A stretch of 64,000 nt of DNA, taken from the NCBI GenBank assembly GCA_036925085.1, contig JAUPFP010000072.1, forward strand, positions 62,001 to 126,000, in the 5' to 3' direction. Positions 1 to 11,900 of the stretch are shown piece by piece. Below the pieces are notes generated by a model. The model was not told where the DNA came from. It ran no database searches and saw only the letters and a program-made list of their open reading frames with translations. The position numbers were made by a program, and so were the translations under genes. Numbering within the stretch: the stretch's first letter is position 1; every line of letters starts with the position of its first letter. This DNA is from Brachycybe producta. Lineage: Eukaryota; Arthropoda; Diplopoda; Playtdesmida; Andrognathidae.

Positions 1-429
1 CCTGGAAATCACCAGTTGGGTGTTTCTGAAGCCATGCCCCACATTGGAAGCTGCGCTTGCCCAGCTGGATTGCTGGGTGGCACCCTCTCGTACTATTCGT
101 AGGGGAGAGGGTGCGGGCATTGTGAGGGTTTCAGGCATTGGTGTGCCCATACTGTTGCCCAGGCCTGGTAGGTCTCCTGGAGTGGAGACTGGTACCCAGA
201 CCCCCTAGCATCCGGTATGACCGTCCTTTGCGGACGGGAAGATGGATGAGGTTCGGAAAAGCAGTGTCGGGCAACGACAGTTGCCCATACCTGAATTACA
301 GAGCCGTGCATACTTGCGTGGGTCACCACGTGTTCTGGTGTCGATGAATGATCGTCTGGTTGAGACGATTGTCAAAACCGGTGCCGGGTATTGTAATGAA
401 GCACAGTCGGGTTGCTACAATGGTGCGAT
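1..429. other. unassigned sequence at window start
   Basis: This stretch is more GC-rich than its surroundings and contains several short open frames on both strands, none with a recognisable domain. Short motifs repeat inside it (for example TGTTGCCCAGGCCTGG near 154 and TTGCCCAGC near 56), which suggests an old repeat fragment rather than a gene. It lies downstream of the TPPP exons on that gene's strand, so it is probably intron or an insertion in an intron. Confidence 0.3.
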
Positions 430-1062
430 GTGCACCTTAAATATATGCTGATGGAGTGACCGAATGACAAAAAATTGTTAAGCGTGGTTTTATTTTTAAA
501 AACTATTTCAAAATCGCGAATTTCTAACTCTTATGTTAAGCTCCATTGAGTATGCCCACGTAAGAAAAAACATGCATTTAAAATGCTCGTAGAAATACAT
601 AAAAAATAATTTTAAAAAACCACAATTAAACCACAGTGAAGCCAACACATTGAGGCACGTGCTGACTTTTTTCTGTTTTTTTTTTAATTATTTTTACGAG
701 CATTTAAGAAAAAAACATCCATTAAGGATGTTTTTTCTTACGAGGGCGTACTCAATGGAGTTTAACATGAGTTAGAAATTTGCGATTTTGAAATAGTTTT
801 TAAAAATCTAACCGCACTTACCAATTTTTTTTCATTATATCATTCGATCAGCATATATTTAAGGTGCACATTCCACTTTGAAAACTTAATATTGGACAAC
901 TTTGAATATAAAAAATAAACATACTGCCGCAACTGTGTAATTTAAAAATTAACATTCTTTCTTTAACATTGGGTCAATGGGCTGAATAGAAAAACGATGC
1001 TGGCGCTCTTTGCAAAGATTTTTTGAAGTAATTTTGCGATGTAGCCTCTTAAAACCACCTTA
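430..1062. repeat. foldback repeat, family A (copy 1)
   Basis: The outer parts of 430-870 are inverted copies of each other: TGCACCTTAAATATATGCTGA at the left returns as its complement near 850-869, and the following 150 bases also pair with a few mismatches. To the right, 870-1062 carries a non-palindromic tail ending in a segment that reads GATGTAGCCTCTTAA. The same arm and tail recur at 8400-8960 (opposite orientation) and 13490-13825. No coding potential. It behaves like a non-autonomous DNA transposon (MITE). Confidence 0.6.
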
Positions 1063-1121
1063 AACACATGATGCACCACCTGAAATCAAAAGCGAACAAA
1101 AATGAAGAATTTAAATTGTAA

Positions 1122-1162
1122 GTAAAACTGCATGCAACTGTTCAAGTTGCATGCAGTTTTAC
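1122..1162. repeat. perfect 17-bp-arm hairpin
   Basis: GTAAAACTGCATGCAAC at 1122-1138 is exactly complementary to 1146-1162, with a 7-base loop. It lies about 55 bases beyond the last visible TPPP exon, inside the predicted intron. Confidence 0.75.
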
Positions 1163-1217
1163 GTAAGATTCCAAATCTTCACTTTTGAAGAAAAAAAAAA
1201 TGGTTACAAGTTCTTAC

Positions 1218-1696
1218 AGTAGTTCCGGTTGTTCCTGGTGGTCCACAGCCTATCAGCTTTTTTTCGATATCTTGTAACTCAACCTTCTTGTTTTTTGAAA
1301 TCGTTTCAATGAAAGTAAGAAATTCTTTGAAGCAAATGTTTCTTTTTGTCCTAAAAGAGAAATTAACCACAATGACATTAATTATGAATAAGAGAACTAG
1401 ATCCGTTCTCAGGTATATTTGCGAAGGTGGTGGTGGTGGTGCTGCTGCTACGAGGTGAGAAGAAAAAAAAAACACAAGACACGTTACTTGGCAATCTGCT
1501 TGAAATAGATTCCCGTGTCCGTTGTCGTTATTTTCTTGCCGTCTATCACTTTGGCCTGTTTGAACCATTTGTCGATGTTTGACAGCGTGATAGCTTCTCC
1601 GCTGCTCTTGCTATCTCCGAACTTTGCGAATGGTTTGAATTGCTCTTCGAGAGAAAGACTGCCACCACCTTCGGGTGACTCGCCACTGGAAGCCAT
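1218..1696 (-). CDS. TPPP: TPPP/p25-alpha family protein, two coding exons (partial gene)
   Basis: Tubulin polymerization-promoting proteins bind and bundle microtubules in the cytoplasm. Two exons are visible on the minus strand. The first coding exon is 1699-1488 with the start codon at 1696-1694, preceded by a TTTTTGCTTCAG acceptor. It encodes a short Ser/Gly-rich head and then the p25-alpha start, including [14 protein letters not shown] and the family signature [13 protein letters not shown] donor GTAACG follows. The second exon is 1350-1218, after TCTCTTTTAG and before GTAAGA. It continues in phase with a KEFLTFIE-type segment and ends in the family motif [10 protein letters not shown]. 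The splice phases (2, then 0) agree. The C-terminal exon, which in this family carries the SKYTG-type tail, is not visible and should lie left of the window. The short head suggests the short or invertebrate type. Family assignment is firm; expression and exon borders are inferred. Confidence 0.88.
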
Positions 1697-1699
1697 ATC

Positions 1700-2834
1700 C
1701 TGAAGCAAAAACATACAAAATGATTAGTTTTAAGTAGAAGTGGGACGAATCCTAAATTTTTTCTCGAATCCGAATCCGTAAAGGTTCTCGAATCTCTCGA
1801 ATCCTACATATAAGAATCCTATATTATTCATTAAGAAGATTCAAATAAATGAAATAATAAATATTAAATTATTAATAATAACAAACAAGTATGGCCCTCA
1901 GGGTCACTGCCACAAGGTGATGATATATTCGTGATCCCCGGGTGCCACCGAAATTGCAACAATCGCCGTTTTTTGGTTAGTGTGAACGCTTCTGTTGGAC
2001 GTCAATGAAGTTAAAACTAAGTTTACCAAAGTTTTTAACAGCTTTTTTTAAGGTTAGGATTCGAAATATTCGAAAAGACGAAAAAAAAGAAAGCGCAAAG
2101 ATTCGAGTTTTCGAATCTCGAATATTTTCGAGATTCGTGGGATGCCAGGATTCAAATGTCCCATCCCTAGTTTTAAGGAATGTTAGGAGTCGACTGTTAA
2201 CTATAGATGAGAGAAACACGCAATAAAAAGCAGGGATAGGATGTAGTGACATTATGAGAATTTTGCATTGTTGGTGTCATTTTCACATCACTAATTGTTT
2301 TCAGATAATAACTATCCGGTTGTTTTTAACAGTGGCTTAACTGTTGTGAGACAATTACTTAAGCATAACACTTAAAAGTAAAAGCAAAATTGCTTTTACA
2401 AATAAACTATTTAAGCCACAGCTACATTCTGCTTATTTTTGTTTTACAAAGGTGGTGGTTCATAACATATAGCAAGCTCCTCATGACTTCAAAAGCGCAT
2501 GGACCACTTTATGGCGCGCCACATAAAGTTGTCGTTTTTAGCAGACCATTGATTATACAAAACAGGTGATGTTCAAACAAGCCACAGCCAACGTTTTTTT
2601 TTGTATCACATTGGCGATGAGTGGTTCAATCCGACCACTGAATCTCACTGATGATGATCAAGGTCATAGCAGTGACACGCAATGACAGCAGGCCATTGTT
2701 TTAATAAGTGATCCGTGTGAAGCGGACCTTTAGAAAGTAAACACTGCCATTTTTACTTAAGTGACACCAGGTACACGAAAACAGGACAGAGAAACACTCC
2801 TTCAATTAAGATGGTTTATGGAATGGCAGATTTT
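1700..2834. other. intergenic or upstream TPPP region with decayed repeats
   Basis: No gene is supported. The stretch around 1740-1810 and 2045-2165 contains inverted and direct copies of a CGAATCTCGAAT-type motif, so an old insertion of roughly 420 bases is likely. TPPP 5' untranslated exons should lie to the right of 1699 but cannot be placed. Confidence 0.35.
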
Positions 2835-3215
2835 CGAACTCTTGATTATTCTGTCTTTCAGAAGAGCAAAATTAAAAGAAACTAGAAAGTGTTTTAGAAA
2901 CTAGAACCACTTAAGGGTATTTTCATGTTGATTATCTTTAAAAAATGAACTTTATTGACAAAAATTTAAAATATCGTCTGCTTAAAGTTAGAACATTAGT
3001 TCAATTACTTCAGGCGGGTATTTTCATGTTGGTATCTTTCAAAATAAGCTTTTTTATGTGAGTTTGAAACTCGCACTCACATAAAAAACCTTATTTTGAA
3101 AGACACCATCATGAAAATATCCTGATGTTAATTGAGCTAAACTTCTAGTTTCTAAAACACATTAAGGTTTCTTTTCATTTTGCACAGGTTGTAAGACAGA
3201 ATAATCGAGTTGTTG
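2835..3215. repeat. foldback repeat with TTCTAGTTTCTAAAACAC ends
   Basis: GTGTTTTAGAAACTAGAA at 2889-2906 is exactly complementary to 3143-3160. The inverted match continues outward with mismatches (CTTGATTATTCTGTCTTxCA at the left against its complement near 3195-3215) and inward, ending in a central hairpin around ACATAAAAAAgCTTATTTTGAAAGA near 3040-3105. This is a long palindromic element without a reading frame, typical of a foldback MITE. The 18-base core recurs elsewhere in the window. Confidence 0.6.
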
Positions 3216-4107
3216 CTGGTAGTCATGTCACTTTGTCATCTTTTTCACTTTTTCTGATCTTGTTTAATGGTGGGTTCATGAAATCTACAACAAATATCAA
3301 ACAACATCATCTTGGCTGTTTCAAATATTAACTTTCAGATGTTTTTTTTTTTTCTTCTTTTGATTGATGTAGTTTTGATTCTTTTGAAGCATTTATTTAG
3401 CATGCCAAATTAATGTTTCTATATAATTTTGAAAGAGTAAACTTGTTTAACGCACACGTTGTACACATCGTTTAAAATATTATTGTTAATTTGTTAAAAA
3501 AACAAAAGCTTAATTAATTGTTGGTTCGGTTTTGTTTTTATAATAACAGCAATTGTTTACAGAAATGAAAACGCAAAACAAGCAGGAAGTGTGATCGTTT
3601 TAACAACGTGCAAAACGAGAGGAAGGCTAATTATAATATCAGAACCTCCTGTCCAAGGCCAAAATAAAAGCAAAATCATCTTTGAATTTGCTCATCCAAA
3701 TGTCAATCAAAATTTTCAAACATGAATAACAGATTTTTCTGTTTATCATATAAGCTTTTTTCATGGCGTTTTTTTTTTTTTCAAGTGAGAAAAAAAAAAT
3801 AATTTTATTTGAAACACACAAAAGGAATCATCAGAATAAATATTATGCATTAGATAAAAAAAACCATGGGTCCGCAGTATCGGAGCCATGTAATTCCACT
3901 TTCAAACGTTTTCCTCACATTGCTGGACCACCCATTGGCCCGTTTATATCCAGTGAGACTACTAGGCGTTGTGATATTTTGATGTTCCTGGTGTTTGACA
4001 ATTTTTTTTTGTATGACATGCAATGCACATACTTGAAAACAGTTTTGTCTTTTGCGGCCCCTAAAATTTAGGAGGAGGGGGCTTAGGCGCTCGCTTAGTG
4101 TTCTTAT
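3216..4107. other. no gene recognised
   Basis: AT-rich sequence with homopolymer runs (poly-A/T at 3340, 3770, 3790). A 102-codon open frame at 3763-4071 starts in a poly-T run and has no recognisable domain, so it is not called. Confidence 0.4.
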
Positions 4108-4509
4108 GGCGCATTCACACTAGGCTGGTTGCTGCTGGCGGGTTGTAGCCCTCTAGCAGCATAGTGTGAACTGCTACCAGCAGCTGCTTTCTCAAGCACG
4201 CTAGGGATTTTAACGGCGGCTGGTGAAGTTGAACATGTCCAACTTTAGCAGCTACCAGTTGGTCATGTGACTTCCTTCCTGCTGCTACCAGTGTGCCACC
4301 AGCTAGTGTGAACCCTTTGTCACTAGTAGTGGCACTAGTGAGTTGTTGAAACTCCACTGCTTGCAAGCAGTGCAAACCAGCACTGCTTGCGCTGCTAATA
4401 CCAGCAGTGACTGGACAAGTGTGAACCCAAAGCAGCTGCTGCTTGCTGTTGCTGCTAATAGCCAGCAGCAACCAGCGGCTTGTAAACCAGCCTATAGTGT
4501 GAATGCGCC
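4108..4509. repeat. MITE, family B (copy 1)
   Basis: The ends are inverted repeats: GGCGCATTCACACTAGGCTGG at 4108 against the complement of CCTATAGTGTGAATGCGCC ending at 4509. The interior is rich in CAGCAGC/GCTGCTG and itself imperfectly palindromic. Related copies lie at about 14640-14920 and 15032-15432. No target-site duplication could be fixed by eye. Confidence 0.7.
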
Positions 4510-4512
4510 TTT

Positions 4513-4591
4513 AGGTCGAAAATCGCCCCTTGAACCACTTGAAAAACAATCGATTGTTTTTCAGGTGGTTCCAGGGGGCGATTTTCGACCT
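4513..4591. repeat. 79-bp near-perfect palindrome
   Basis: AGGTCGAAAATCGCCCC at 4513 is mirrored by its complement ending at 4591. The arms, about 38 bases each, meet at AACAATCGATTGTT with only a few mismatches. It directly abuts the family B MITE. Confidence 0.75.
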
Positions 4592-5067
4592 TCTGACCTT
4601 TTGGAAGGATCCTTTCAAAAGGTGTCTTGTCTTGCTCTACTGAATCACCATCCACCCACACAAACATTTTGCAATTACAGACCCAACAAACGTCAACCGT
4701 TGATAAGATTTAGATATCTAATTTCTAACTTATAGGCCTAATCTTCTTTATCCTTAATGACTGTAATCAAAGAGGTGGGCGGAATAATTTAATCATTTTG
4801 TTTGATAACAATGGCAAATAACAATCCATTGCACAGAATAATATTATGTAGAGAAAAAAGATGACCTCATCCATTTTTATCTACATGGTAAGCTCAAATC
4901 CAATTGCCAAAAAAAAAAAAAAAACTACGAACTGATGGGAGTTCTACGTTTGTTTATTGTAAATTTACAATTAAAACACAAAAGTGACGAAAGGTGTCGC
5001 ACACTTGTATCAATATATTCTGCCGTTATAAAGCTTTATACTTTATATAAGTGAATTGTGATTGTAA
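4592..5067. other. no gene recognised
   Basis: Ordinary AT-rich sequence with a poly-A run near 4908-4924. Nothing else stands out. Confidence 0.35.
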
Positions 5068-5268
5068 AGCTGGGTACAGACGGTCAATTTTGACTTGTAC
5101 ATTTTTTGATTTTTCTTTTGAAATTTTATATGATCAGCATAACATTTTTTTTAACTAATTGATCATGATTCTCATCATTGAAAAGTATTACGATTTGGAG
5201 AAAGAAAAATATATATGTTTTCCACGCTCAGGATTTACACGCCAGAATTGACCGCGTGTACCCAGTAT
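5068..5268. repeat. short MITE with CTGGGTACA ends
   Basis: AAGCTGGGTACAGACGGTCA near 5067 is an imperfect inverted match to the sequence ending at about 5268 (complement of TGACCGCGTGTACCCAGTATT). About 200 bases, non-coding. Confidence 0.5.
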
Positions 5269-5271
5269 TTA

Positions 5272-5644
5272 GTAACTCTTAAAACCCGACACACAATACA
5301 TATAGAAGTGGATGAACACTATCTATATTAATATGGATGAACACACATTTTAAAGAGATGAACATAGAGGAATACAAGGATGAATATACTTTAAAGGGAT
5401 GAACATGGTTTTAAATGGGATAAACATGGTTTTGAGGGGGATGAACATGGTTTTATGGTAGATGAACCCATGTTCATCCCCATAAAATCATGCTCAGCCT
5501 CCCTTAAAAACATATTCTCCCATTTAAAGTATGTTTATCCTTTTTATTTATTTCTGTTCATTCCTTTAAAATTTGTGTTCATCCATATTAATATATTGTA
5601 TACATCCTATTCTATATGCATTCTGTGTCGGGTTTTAGAGTTAC
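5272..5644. repeat. foldback element with GATGAACATGG internal repeats
   Basis: GTAACTCTTAAAACCCGACAC at 5272 is complementary to the end at 5644 apart from one indel. The arms continue inward through CATATTAATAT and many degenerate copies of ATGAACATGGTTTTA, meeting near 5465-5475. The open frame at 5455-5691 is only the readable right arm and is not a gene. Confidence 0.7.
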
Positions 5645-6310
5645 CCCCAAATGTTCATCCTGCTTATTCGTTCATCTTTTTTTTATCCTAACCCATATTA
5701 ATATATGGTAGACCAAAATTAAAATTATCTCAAAACAAAACCCATTTTTATACACTGCAAAATTGAAACACAGGGCAAAAGAACACAGAGGAATGTTTTT
5801 CCTGTTTTGTTCACTTCCTTTTGTACAAAAAATAAAAAAGGCATTGTGGAACTTGGCAAAGGGGTGGGGGGGGGGTGAGAGGATAGATAGATAGAGAAGC
5901 AAAAATAAAAAAGGCAAGCAACTAACAGCCTCATCTATTTAGCATATAAGCAGAAGCACAGAAGCAAGAAGAGAGGTGATCTCCTCCTCCTCCGCCTCCT
6001 CCTCCTCCTGTTCATCATCTGTGGGATTCATCCATTCATCTGCGTCAATCTCTTACCTTTAGCTTATAATGATGATTATGATGTACAATTATTTAAAACA
6101 CACTTTTCTGTATATTATGTGGTTATAAATATATAGAGAGAGAGTTGTAGGACTCTTAGATTCCAGAAAGATAAACTAAATGGTTGACAACCAAATTGGA
6201 AAGTGGCAACTGGCAACAGAACAAACAATATAAAAACGGAGGTCTAGCTCTGAATTGAGAGCGTTTGGTTGCAGCTACTTTTGGGATAAACAGAAAAATA
6301 GAGAGAGAGG

Positions 6311-6346
<36 letters not shown>

Positions 6347-6906
6347 AAGCAATAGATGTGTGGTGTATGTGGAAGAGAGTAGAAACATATAGCATATAGC
6401 ACAACCCTCCTCCTCCTTCATCAGCAGCAGCACTGTGTTTGTACGATGAGATCATACAATCAATATAAAAATGTATAACCGTCTACTTGAATGTAGGTTG
6501 AATGACGCAAGTTTGGTTCTTGATGAATGAGTCGGCAAGGCTGGCACGCGTGTACATATTACAAATATGTACAGTGGTGCCCAATCTCCCCCCCCCCCTC
6601 CCTCCAAAAGCCAATAGAGAATTCACCCCCCTCACTCCTGGGGACCTATTTCTAAATTGGAAGAGTAGGCCAATATGCTAAAAGCGTTTTTTATAATTAT
6701 AACCTTAAGATATAATTTTCATTGGTTTTAAAATAAACAAATTTCACATTGTTTGCATAAACGTGTTGTGAATGAGTTTCAATTGGCCATAAGAAGTATA
6801 TTTTTAAAGATAACGTCAAATACTATGAAGTTATTAGCGTTGTCAGCTAATTATAATTATTATACTATAGTAAAAGGAAATTATATCGTTTTGTGACACT
6901 AAAGAA
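5645..6906. other. gene-poor stretch with microsatellites
   Basis: Contains a CTCCTCC run near 5978-6008, a (GA)n run near 6301-6336, and G or C runs near 5866 and 6587. No supported coding region. Confidence 0.45.
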
Positions 6907-7313
6907 CAAGCATGTCAAACTCAAAGGCTAACACGGGCCAAATAAACAAGGTCTTAAGTTCATGTGGGCCACATAAAAACAAAACCTTCAATTTTTATAG
7001 GTTTATTTCGAAAAGTACAGTAGAAAAAAAAAGAACAAAGACAATAGATTGTTACTTTAGAAATGTAATAAGGGCAGCACAAAATGAGAATTATAATATA
7101 TTTCAGAGGTGAGAAAAAGTAGTGAATAGATGAAAAAAGGTAGTAAATCTATAAAAGTAGTAGTGTTAGTAGTTTTGAAATATGTATGTATAATTATAAA
7201 TTATAAATTGTAAAAACTAAGCTATAAAATGTTTATTAAAACTTTTGTTACATGTCGTTATATTGGGTGGGTCACAAAGATATTTGTTGTGGGCCGCGAG
7301 TTTGACATGCTTG
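6907..7313. repeat. hAT-type non-autonomous element
   Basis: CAAGCATGTCAAACTC at 6907 pairs with GAGTTTGACATGCTTG ending at 7313, followed inside by GGCC/GGGCC on each side. A TGTCAAACTC...GGCC terminus is common in hAT-derived MITEs (established knowledge). About 407 bases, without a transposase frame. The 8 bases on each side do not form a clear duplication. Confidence 0.6.
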
Positions 7314-8399
7314 CTGTATAATAAACTATTTTCAATTTTTGTGCTTGAAATAGTCTTTAAACTTTGGAATGAATGAACATTCATTCTCCCTTTTTCTCGA
7401 GCGTAGCGAGCGAACAATCATTCTACAGTTTCCTCGTGCCATCAATTCCGGCGAGCGTAGCGAGCCATTCAACATAACAGTACTTATAATATGCCATATC
7501 ATACCTTGTACACACATGAGTTAAATGAATTCAAATTAAATGTGTTTAAGTGAATTATACGGAATCCAGTTAAGGACATGTCGAACCAAATAAAAATTGA
7601 CTTTATACTAAATCAATATTTTTTGTCAATAGTTCAGATATTATATTTAAGTATTAACTCAATATTTTCAGATTATTAACTGAATAACTTGAATTCGACA
7701 TACTGTTTGTCCTTCACAGGGGGCTCTGTAGAACACGTTTATTATTTAAATGCTTTTAAATTATCAGGTGTGTACTAGGTATAAGAGTGGCTAAAACACA
7801 CTACTTTCTTTTAAAATGTAAATTAAATATTTTGATTTGACTGCTATTATCTGCTGGCGCCCATGCTAATTATTATAAAAAAATAAAGTATTTGGATACA
7901 AAATTTCAATCACCTCCCCCCCCCCCCAAAATAAATAAAATAAAATGGCGAGTTACTTACCAGACTACCCCAGTGTTAGCACCCATTATAGCAAATAAAT
8001 CATAGGGGAGGGGGGGGGGGGGGAAGGCCAACCTTGCCAAGGGAATACGTGAGTTTTACAAGTTTAGCTGGCCTAAATAGAATCAGGGGGTTTTCAAACA
8101 CGCAGACAGCCCTCTTTTAACCGATTTTATGCGGCCTGCTCAGTGCTTACTGATTTCATTGTGTTCCTTCTTTTCAATCCTTTGTTTTTCATAAGTTTTT
8201 TTTTTCTAAACATTTTACCAATAGCCAGAAAATTTATACCAATAGGGTGATTGATGGAACGCAGGTCTACTGAAGAATTAATTTTTAAATTTTAAAAATA
8301 TTCTGATATTTTGCATTTTTTTTTGGGGGGGGGGGGGGGGAATGTAGACAATAGCAAGATCCATATAAAAAGAATGCCTGAAATTGAAGAAGAAAAATT
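7314..8399. other. no gene recognised; homopolymer G and C tracts
   Basis: GAGCGTAGCGAGC appears twice near 7399 and 7453. C and G tracts occur at about 7916-7927, 8008-8023 and 8324-8340. Part of 7520-7790 recurs at 21055-21320, so an unclassified dispersed repeat is present. Confidence 0.4.
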
Positions 8400-8960
8400 A
8401 GCGCTACGTACATCGCAAAATTACTTTGAAAAATATTCACAAAGAGCGCTGGCATCGTTTTTCTATTGAGCCCATAGACATAATGTGAAAGAGAAAACGT
8501 TAATTTTTAAAATACAGTCGCGGCAATATGTTTAATTTTCATTTTTAAAGTTGGCCAATTTTGATGGTTCAAAGTGCAATGTGCACTTTAAGTGTATGTT
8601 TATCTAGTGATAGAACGTCAAAAAGTTTTAAAGTGTGCTTCTGTTTTTAAAAAAAATATTTCAAAATGGCGAATTTTTAAGTCTTATAGTAAACTCCATT
8701 GCGTACGGGCTTGTAAAAAAACCATCGATTAAAATGTTTGTAAAAAATACGTAAAAATAATTTTTAAAAATCCAGAAAAAAATCAGCACGTGCGCCAATG
8801 TGTTGGCTTCACTGTGGTTTAATCTTAGACTATTACTTTACTAAGGTTTAAGTGTGGTTTTTTGAAATTATTTTTAGGTATTTTTACGGACATTTTAATT
8901 GGATGTTTTTAACATAAGAGATAGAAATTCGAGATTTTCAAATAGTTTTTTTTTTAACAA
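8400..8960. repeat. foldback repeat, family A (copy 2, inverted)
   Basis: The tail that ends copy 1 appears here in reverse at 8400-8470 (ACATCGCAAAATTACTT, then AGAGCGCTGGCATCGTTTTTCTAT), followed by the arm with GTGCACTTTAAGTGTATG and an internal palindrome spanning about 8630-8950. Confidence 0.55.
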
Positions 8961-9226
8961 AAAAGTAAGCTTTAGGAATACAAAAAAGCCTCATGAATTA
9001 AACAAAATTGAAAGTACTGGAAACGGCCAAAAAATACAGAGAAAAACTTTGAAAAAGTTTCATGCAAAACGATAAAAGTTGCAAAAGTAAATATTTTATA
9101 AAATTAAAATAATTTATAATTATGTTTTATTGTTCAAAGTGTGTTTTATGGGGTTTCAAAACTGAAAATCTGTCTGTTGTTGGAACTCTGTTCTGAGGAT
9201 TTAAGTTTAAGGCCAAGTGTCAAGTA

Positions 9227-9428
9227 CAGGCAATTAGAAAACGGGACAAACAGAAGTTGGCTCCGCCCTTTTTATGACGAACGGCAACTTCTAATTGATT
9301 TGTTGTGTGGTTCGACATTGAAAAGGGCGGAGCCTGTGATGTCAAACTACATAACCAACCAATTAGAAGTTGCGTTCGTCATAAAAAGGGCGTAGTCAAC
9401 TGAAGTTCGTCCTGTTTTCTAATTGCCA
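9227..9428. repeat. palindromic MITE, family C (copy 1)
   Basis: Starts CAGGCAATTAGAAAACGGGAC and ends with its near complement at about 9428. The arms include CTCCGCCCTTTTTATGACGAA. The second copy is at 30711-30917. The start CAGG is compatible with a hAT-like origin but this is not proven. The 84-codon frame through it is not a gene. Confidence 0.65.
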
Positions 9429-10599
9429 TGTGTGTCAAGTTTCATTTCTTGAATTTTAACTGCATTGCTGAAGCACAAAGTTGAGGCATTTTTATTCAAA
9501 TGAAAATGACGTCATTAGTTGATCCCCCCCTCCATTTGTATAATAAAGGTCCAGATTCATGACTCCTGAAGGTAACTTGACACTTGAACTCTCTGAATAG
9601 GGTTTCATCCTCGTTACTCATTGAACCAAGAGTTTTTTATGTGATGGGACCTTGTTCTAAGGATTCAAGACCAAGTAACAGTTTGTTTTCTTGAAATTCA
9701 GCAGTAATGATGAAGAGCAAACTTAAGGAATTTTTATGCAAATTAAAATGACGTTATTAATTGATTTTTTTTAAAATTAGGTAATGAAGGCCCAGATTTG
9801 TGAAAGAAACTTGGCACCTGAACTCTCTGAACAGGGTTTCAACACAGAAAAACTCTGTTCATAGTTATGCACTGAACCAAGATTTTTTTCTATGTTGAAA
9901 CCCTGTTTTGAGGATTTAAGTTAAAGGCCAAGTGACATTTAGTTTCCTTTCTTGAATTTTAGCCATAAAGATAAAAAAGCAAACTTAAGGTATTTTTTAT
10001 TCAAATTAAAATGACATCATTAATTGATTTTTCATTGCATAATAATGGCGCAAATTTGTGAAAGAAACTTGGTACCTGAACGTGATTTCAGGCTACCCTT
10101 CTAGTTTCTAAAAAAAAAAAAAAATGGAAGTTTTTCTTAATTTTCTACCAGAAAACGTTTACACTTTAAAACGACACTGTTAACATTCTTATTTAATTTC
10201 GTTTTGTTTGCTAATTATTAAATTACAGAATTTGACAATGTTTGTTTTGCGGAAAACCTTTTTGATTTAAGAGTCGATTAGCCTCTAAGCAGGTGATTGT
10301 ATAGCTGTATAGTTTTTTCGACTTAATGGTGGGCTTTCTGTGCAACTTACCTCAAATAGAACTCAAATCATTAAATTCAATATTTGTAGACGAAAAATAT
10401 CGGTTAGTATGAAACAAATTTGTCCGTCAAATAAATGAAAATATTTAAAATCCTTTTTAAAACGAAAAAAACTCTGCACACCTAACTTCTCATTGAACTC
10501 TTATTAAAAATACGGCTTAATTTCTTTACCTACATCTTCTTAACTTACTTTTCCGTGACTAATTAAAATTTAACTAATTATATTTTTATTTTTCAGATT
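9429..10599. other. repeated blocks of unknown origin, no gene
   Basis: A roughly 200-250-base motif recurs three times (near 9430-9600, 9650-9850 and 9890-10080), each with AATGACGT(C/T)AT near TTAATTGAT, then GAAACTTGG(C/T)ACCTGAAC. This is a degenerate direct repeat. The 15-base core TTCTAGTTTCTAAAA is seen at about 10098. Confidence 0.45.
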
Positions 10600-11900
10600 T
10601 CAAACTGGAATTGTCGGATAAAAAAAATCCGACCTTTAAGGAATTGGTTTTTTTTTTTAAAAAAAATTTGGGTTACAAGAGACTTATTTCTTAGAAAACT
10701 TCTTTCTTTCTTCTGTTTTTGTCTTGATTGTTTAATTTGTATTTGTTTTGTGTATAAATGTGATTTTTTTTTTTTTAAATTATGCATTCTTTAAGTGTTC
10801 TTTTTACAAATGTTCCCCTGGCTTTAACTTTCCCGGGTTGGGGTTGGCTAATGTTCATCCCTGGGCTCATGATTATAAATTGGGAATGTAAAAAAAAATT
10901 AAGGGTTTGGTTTTCTGGTGTCTTATTTTTTTTTGCTTTAATTTGGGTTATATTTCAATTTACTTATTGTTCTTCCTATCTCATCGTTTTTCGACTTGGC
11001 GTTGACTAATGTTCAACCCTCCGATAATTATAAATTGGGAATGTCCGATAAAATCCGACATTTAAGGATTTGGTTTTTGGTGTTCATTTTACTTGAATTT
11101 GGGTTAAAGAATTTCTAAGAAAATGTTTTACCTGGTTCAAGCTTTTCCGGCTTTGGATTGGTTAATGTTCAATCCCTGGGCTAATGATTACAAATTCTAA
11201 ATGTAAGAAAAAATCTGGCATTAAAATAAGGATGGATTTTTTGGATCCGTTTTGCATAAATTTTTGGGTTATTTATAAATTGCAAATTCTTTCCATTGGT
11301 TTTTTTTTATTTGGACGTGGTGTTGCCTAATGTTCAATAGAAGCCCATAAATTGGGAATAACAAGAAAAAAATCGGGTATTTAATGTGTTCCAGTTTGTA
11401 TATAAATTCGAATTGTTTTTTGCTGTCCATTTCTAGACCTGGGTTTTGCTGACTTTTTTAGCCCTGGAAAATTGCGAATGTTACTAAAAAAAAATCTAGC
11501 ATTTAAGGGTTTGGTTTTTTTTTGGGGCCCATTTTTAATTTTTGTTAAAAGGTAATTTAAAGTCTTGGTTTTCTCTGGCTCTTCACTTTCCGACCAGAAG
11601 TTGGCTAATGTTTAACTCTGGGCCATGATTATATTACAAATTGGGAATGTCAGATGAAATCTGGTATTAAATCGCGTTCGTTTTATTTGAGCCTGTTTTA
11701 TGTTTTCTGTTTTTGTTTTGTTATTAAATGTCCTTGTGATACTTTCCTTTTAAATTACGTCAGTGTTAACTTTTCCAAACAATATTTTGTGTTTCCCTGG
11801 CTCTTTGCTGAGCGACCTGGGGTTGGCTAGCGTTCAACCTCGGGGCATGTTTGGGCCAGAAACTTCGAAACTTGCAGAGCCGAAGACGACTCCGGATAAA
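10600..11900. repeat. degenerate tandem satellite, about seven units
   Basis: Units of about 150-230 bases recur, each with variants of GGGTTGGCTAATGTTCA(A/T)CCC, then ATTATAAATTGGGAATGT, then AAAATC(C/T)GACATTTAAGG and a T-rich run. Unit starts are near 10606, 10835, 11000, 11150, 11325, 11450, 11595 and 11820. Open frames here (10593-10787, 10782-11009) are by-products of the repeat. Confidence 0.6.

Noticed and set aside
1484-1714. Using 1714 as start of the TPPP protein
   Set aside because: The extra residues before the second methionine are encoded by a TTTTTGCTTCAG acceptor, so the start at 1696 is preferred.
4115-4735. 118- and 130-codon frames over the family B MITE
   Set aside because: Both are readings of the GCTGCTG-rich palindrome and stop soon after its end.
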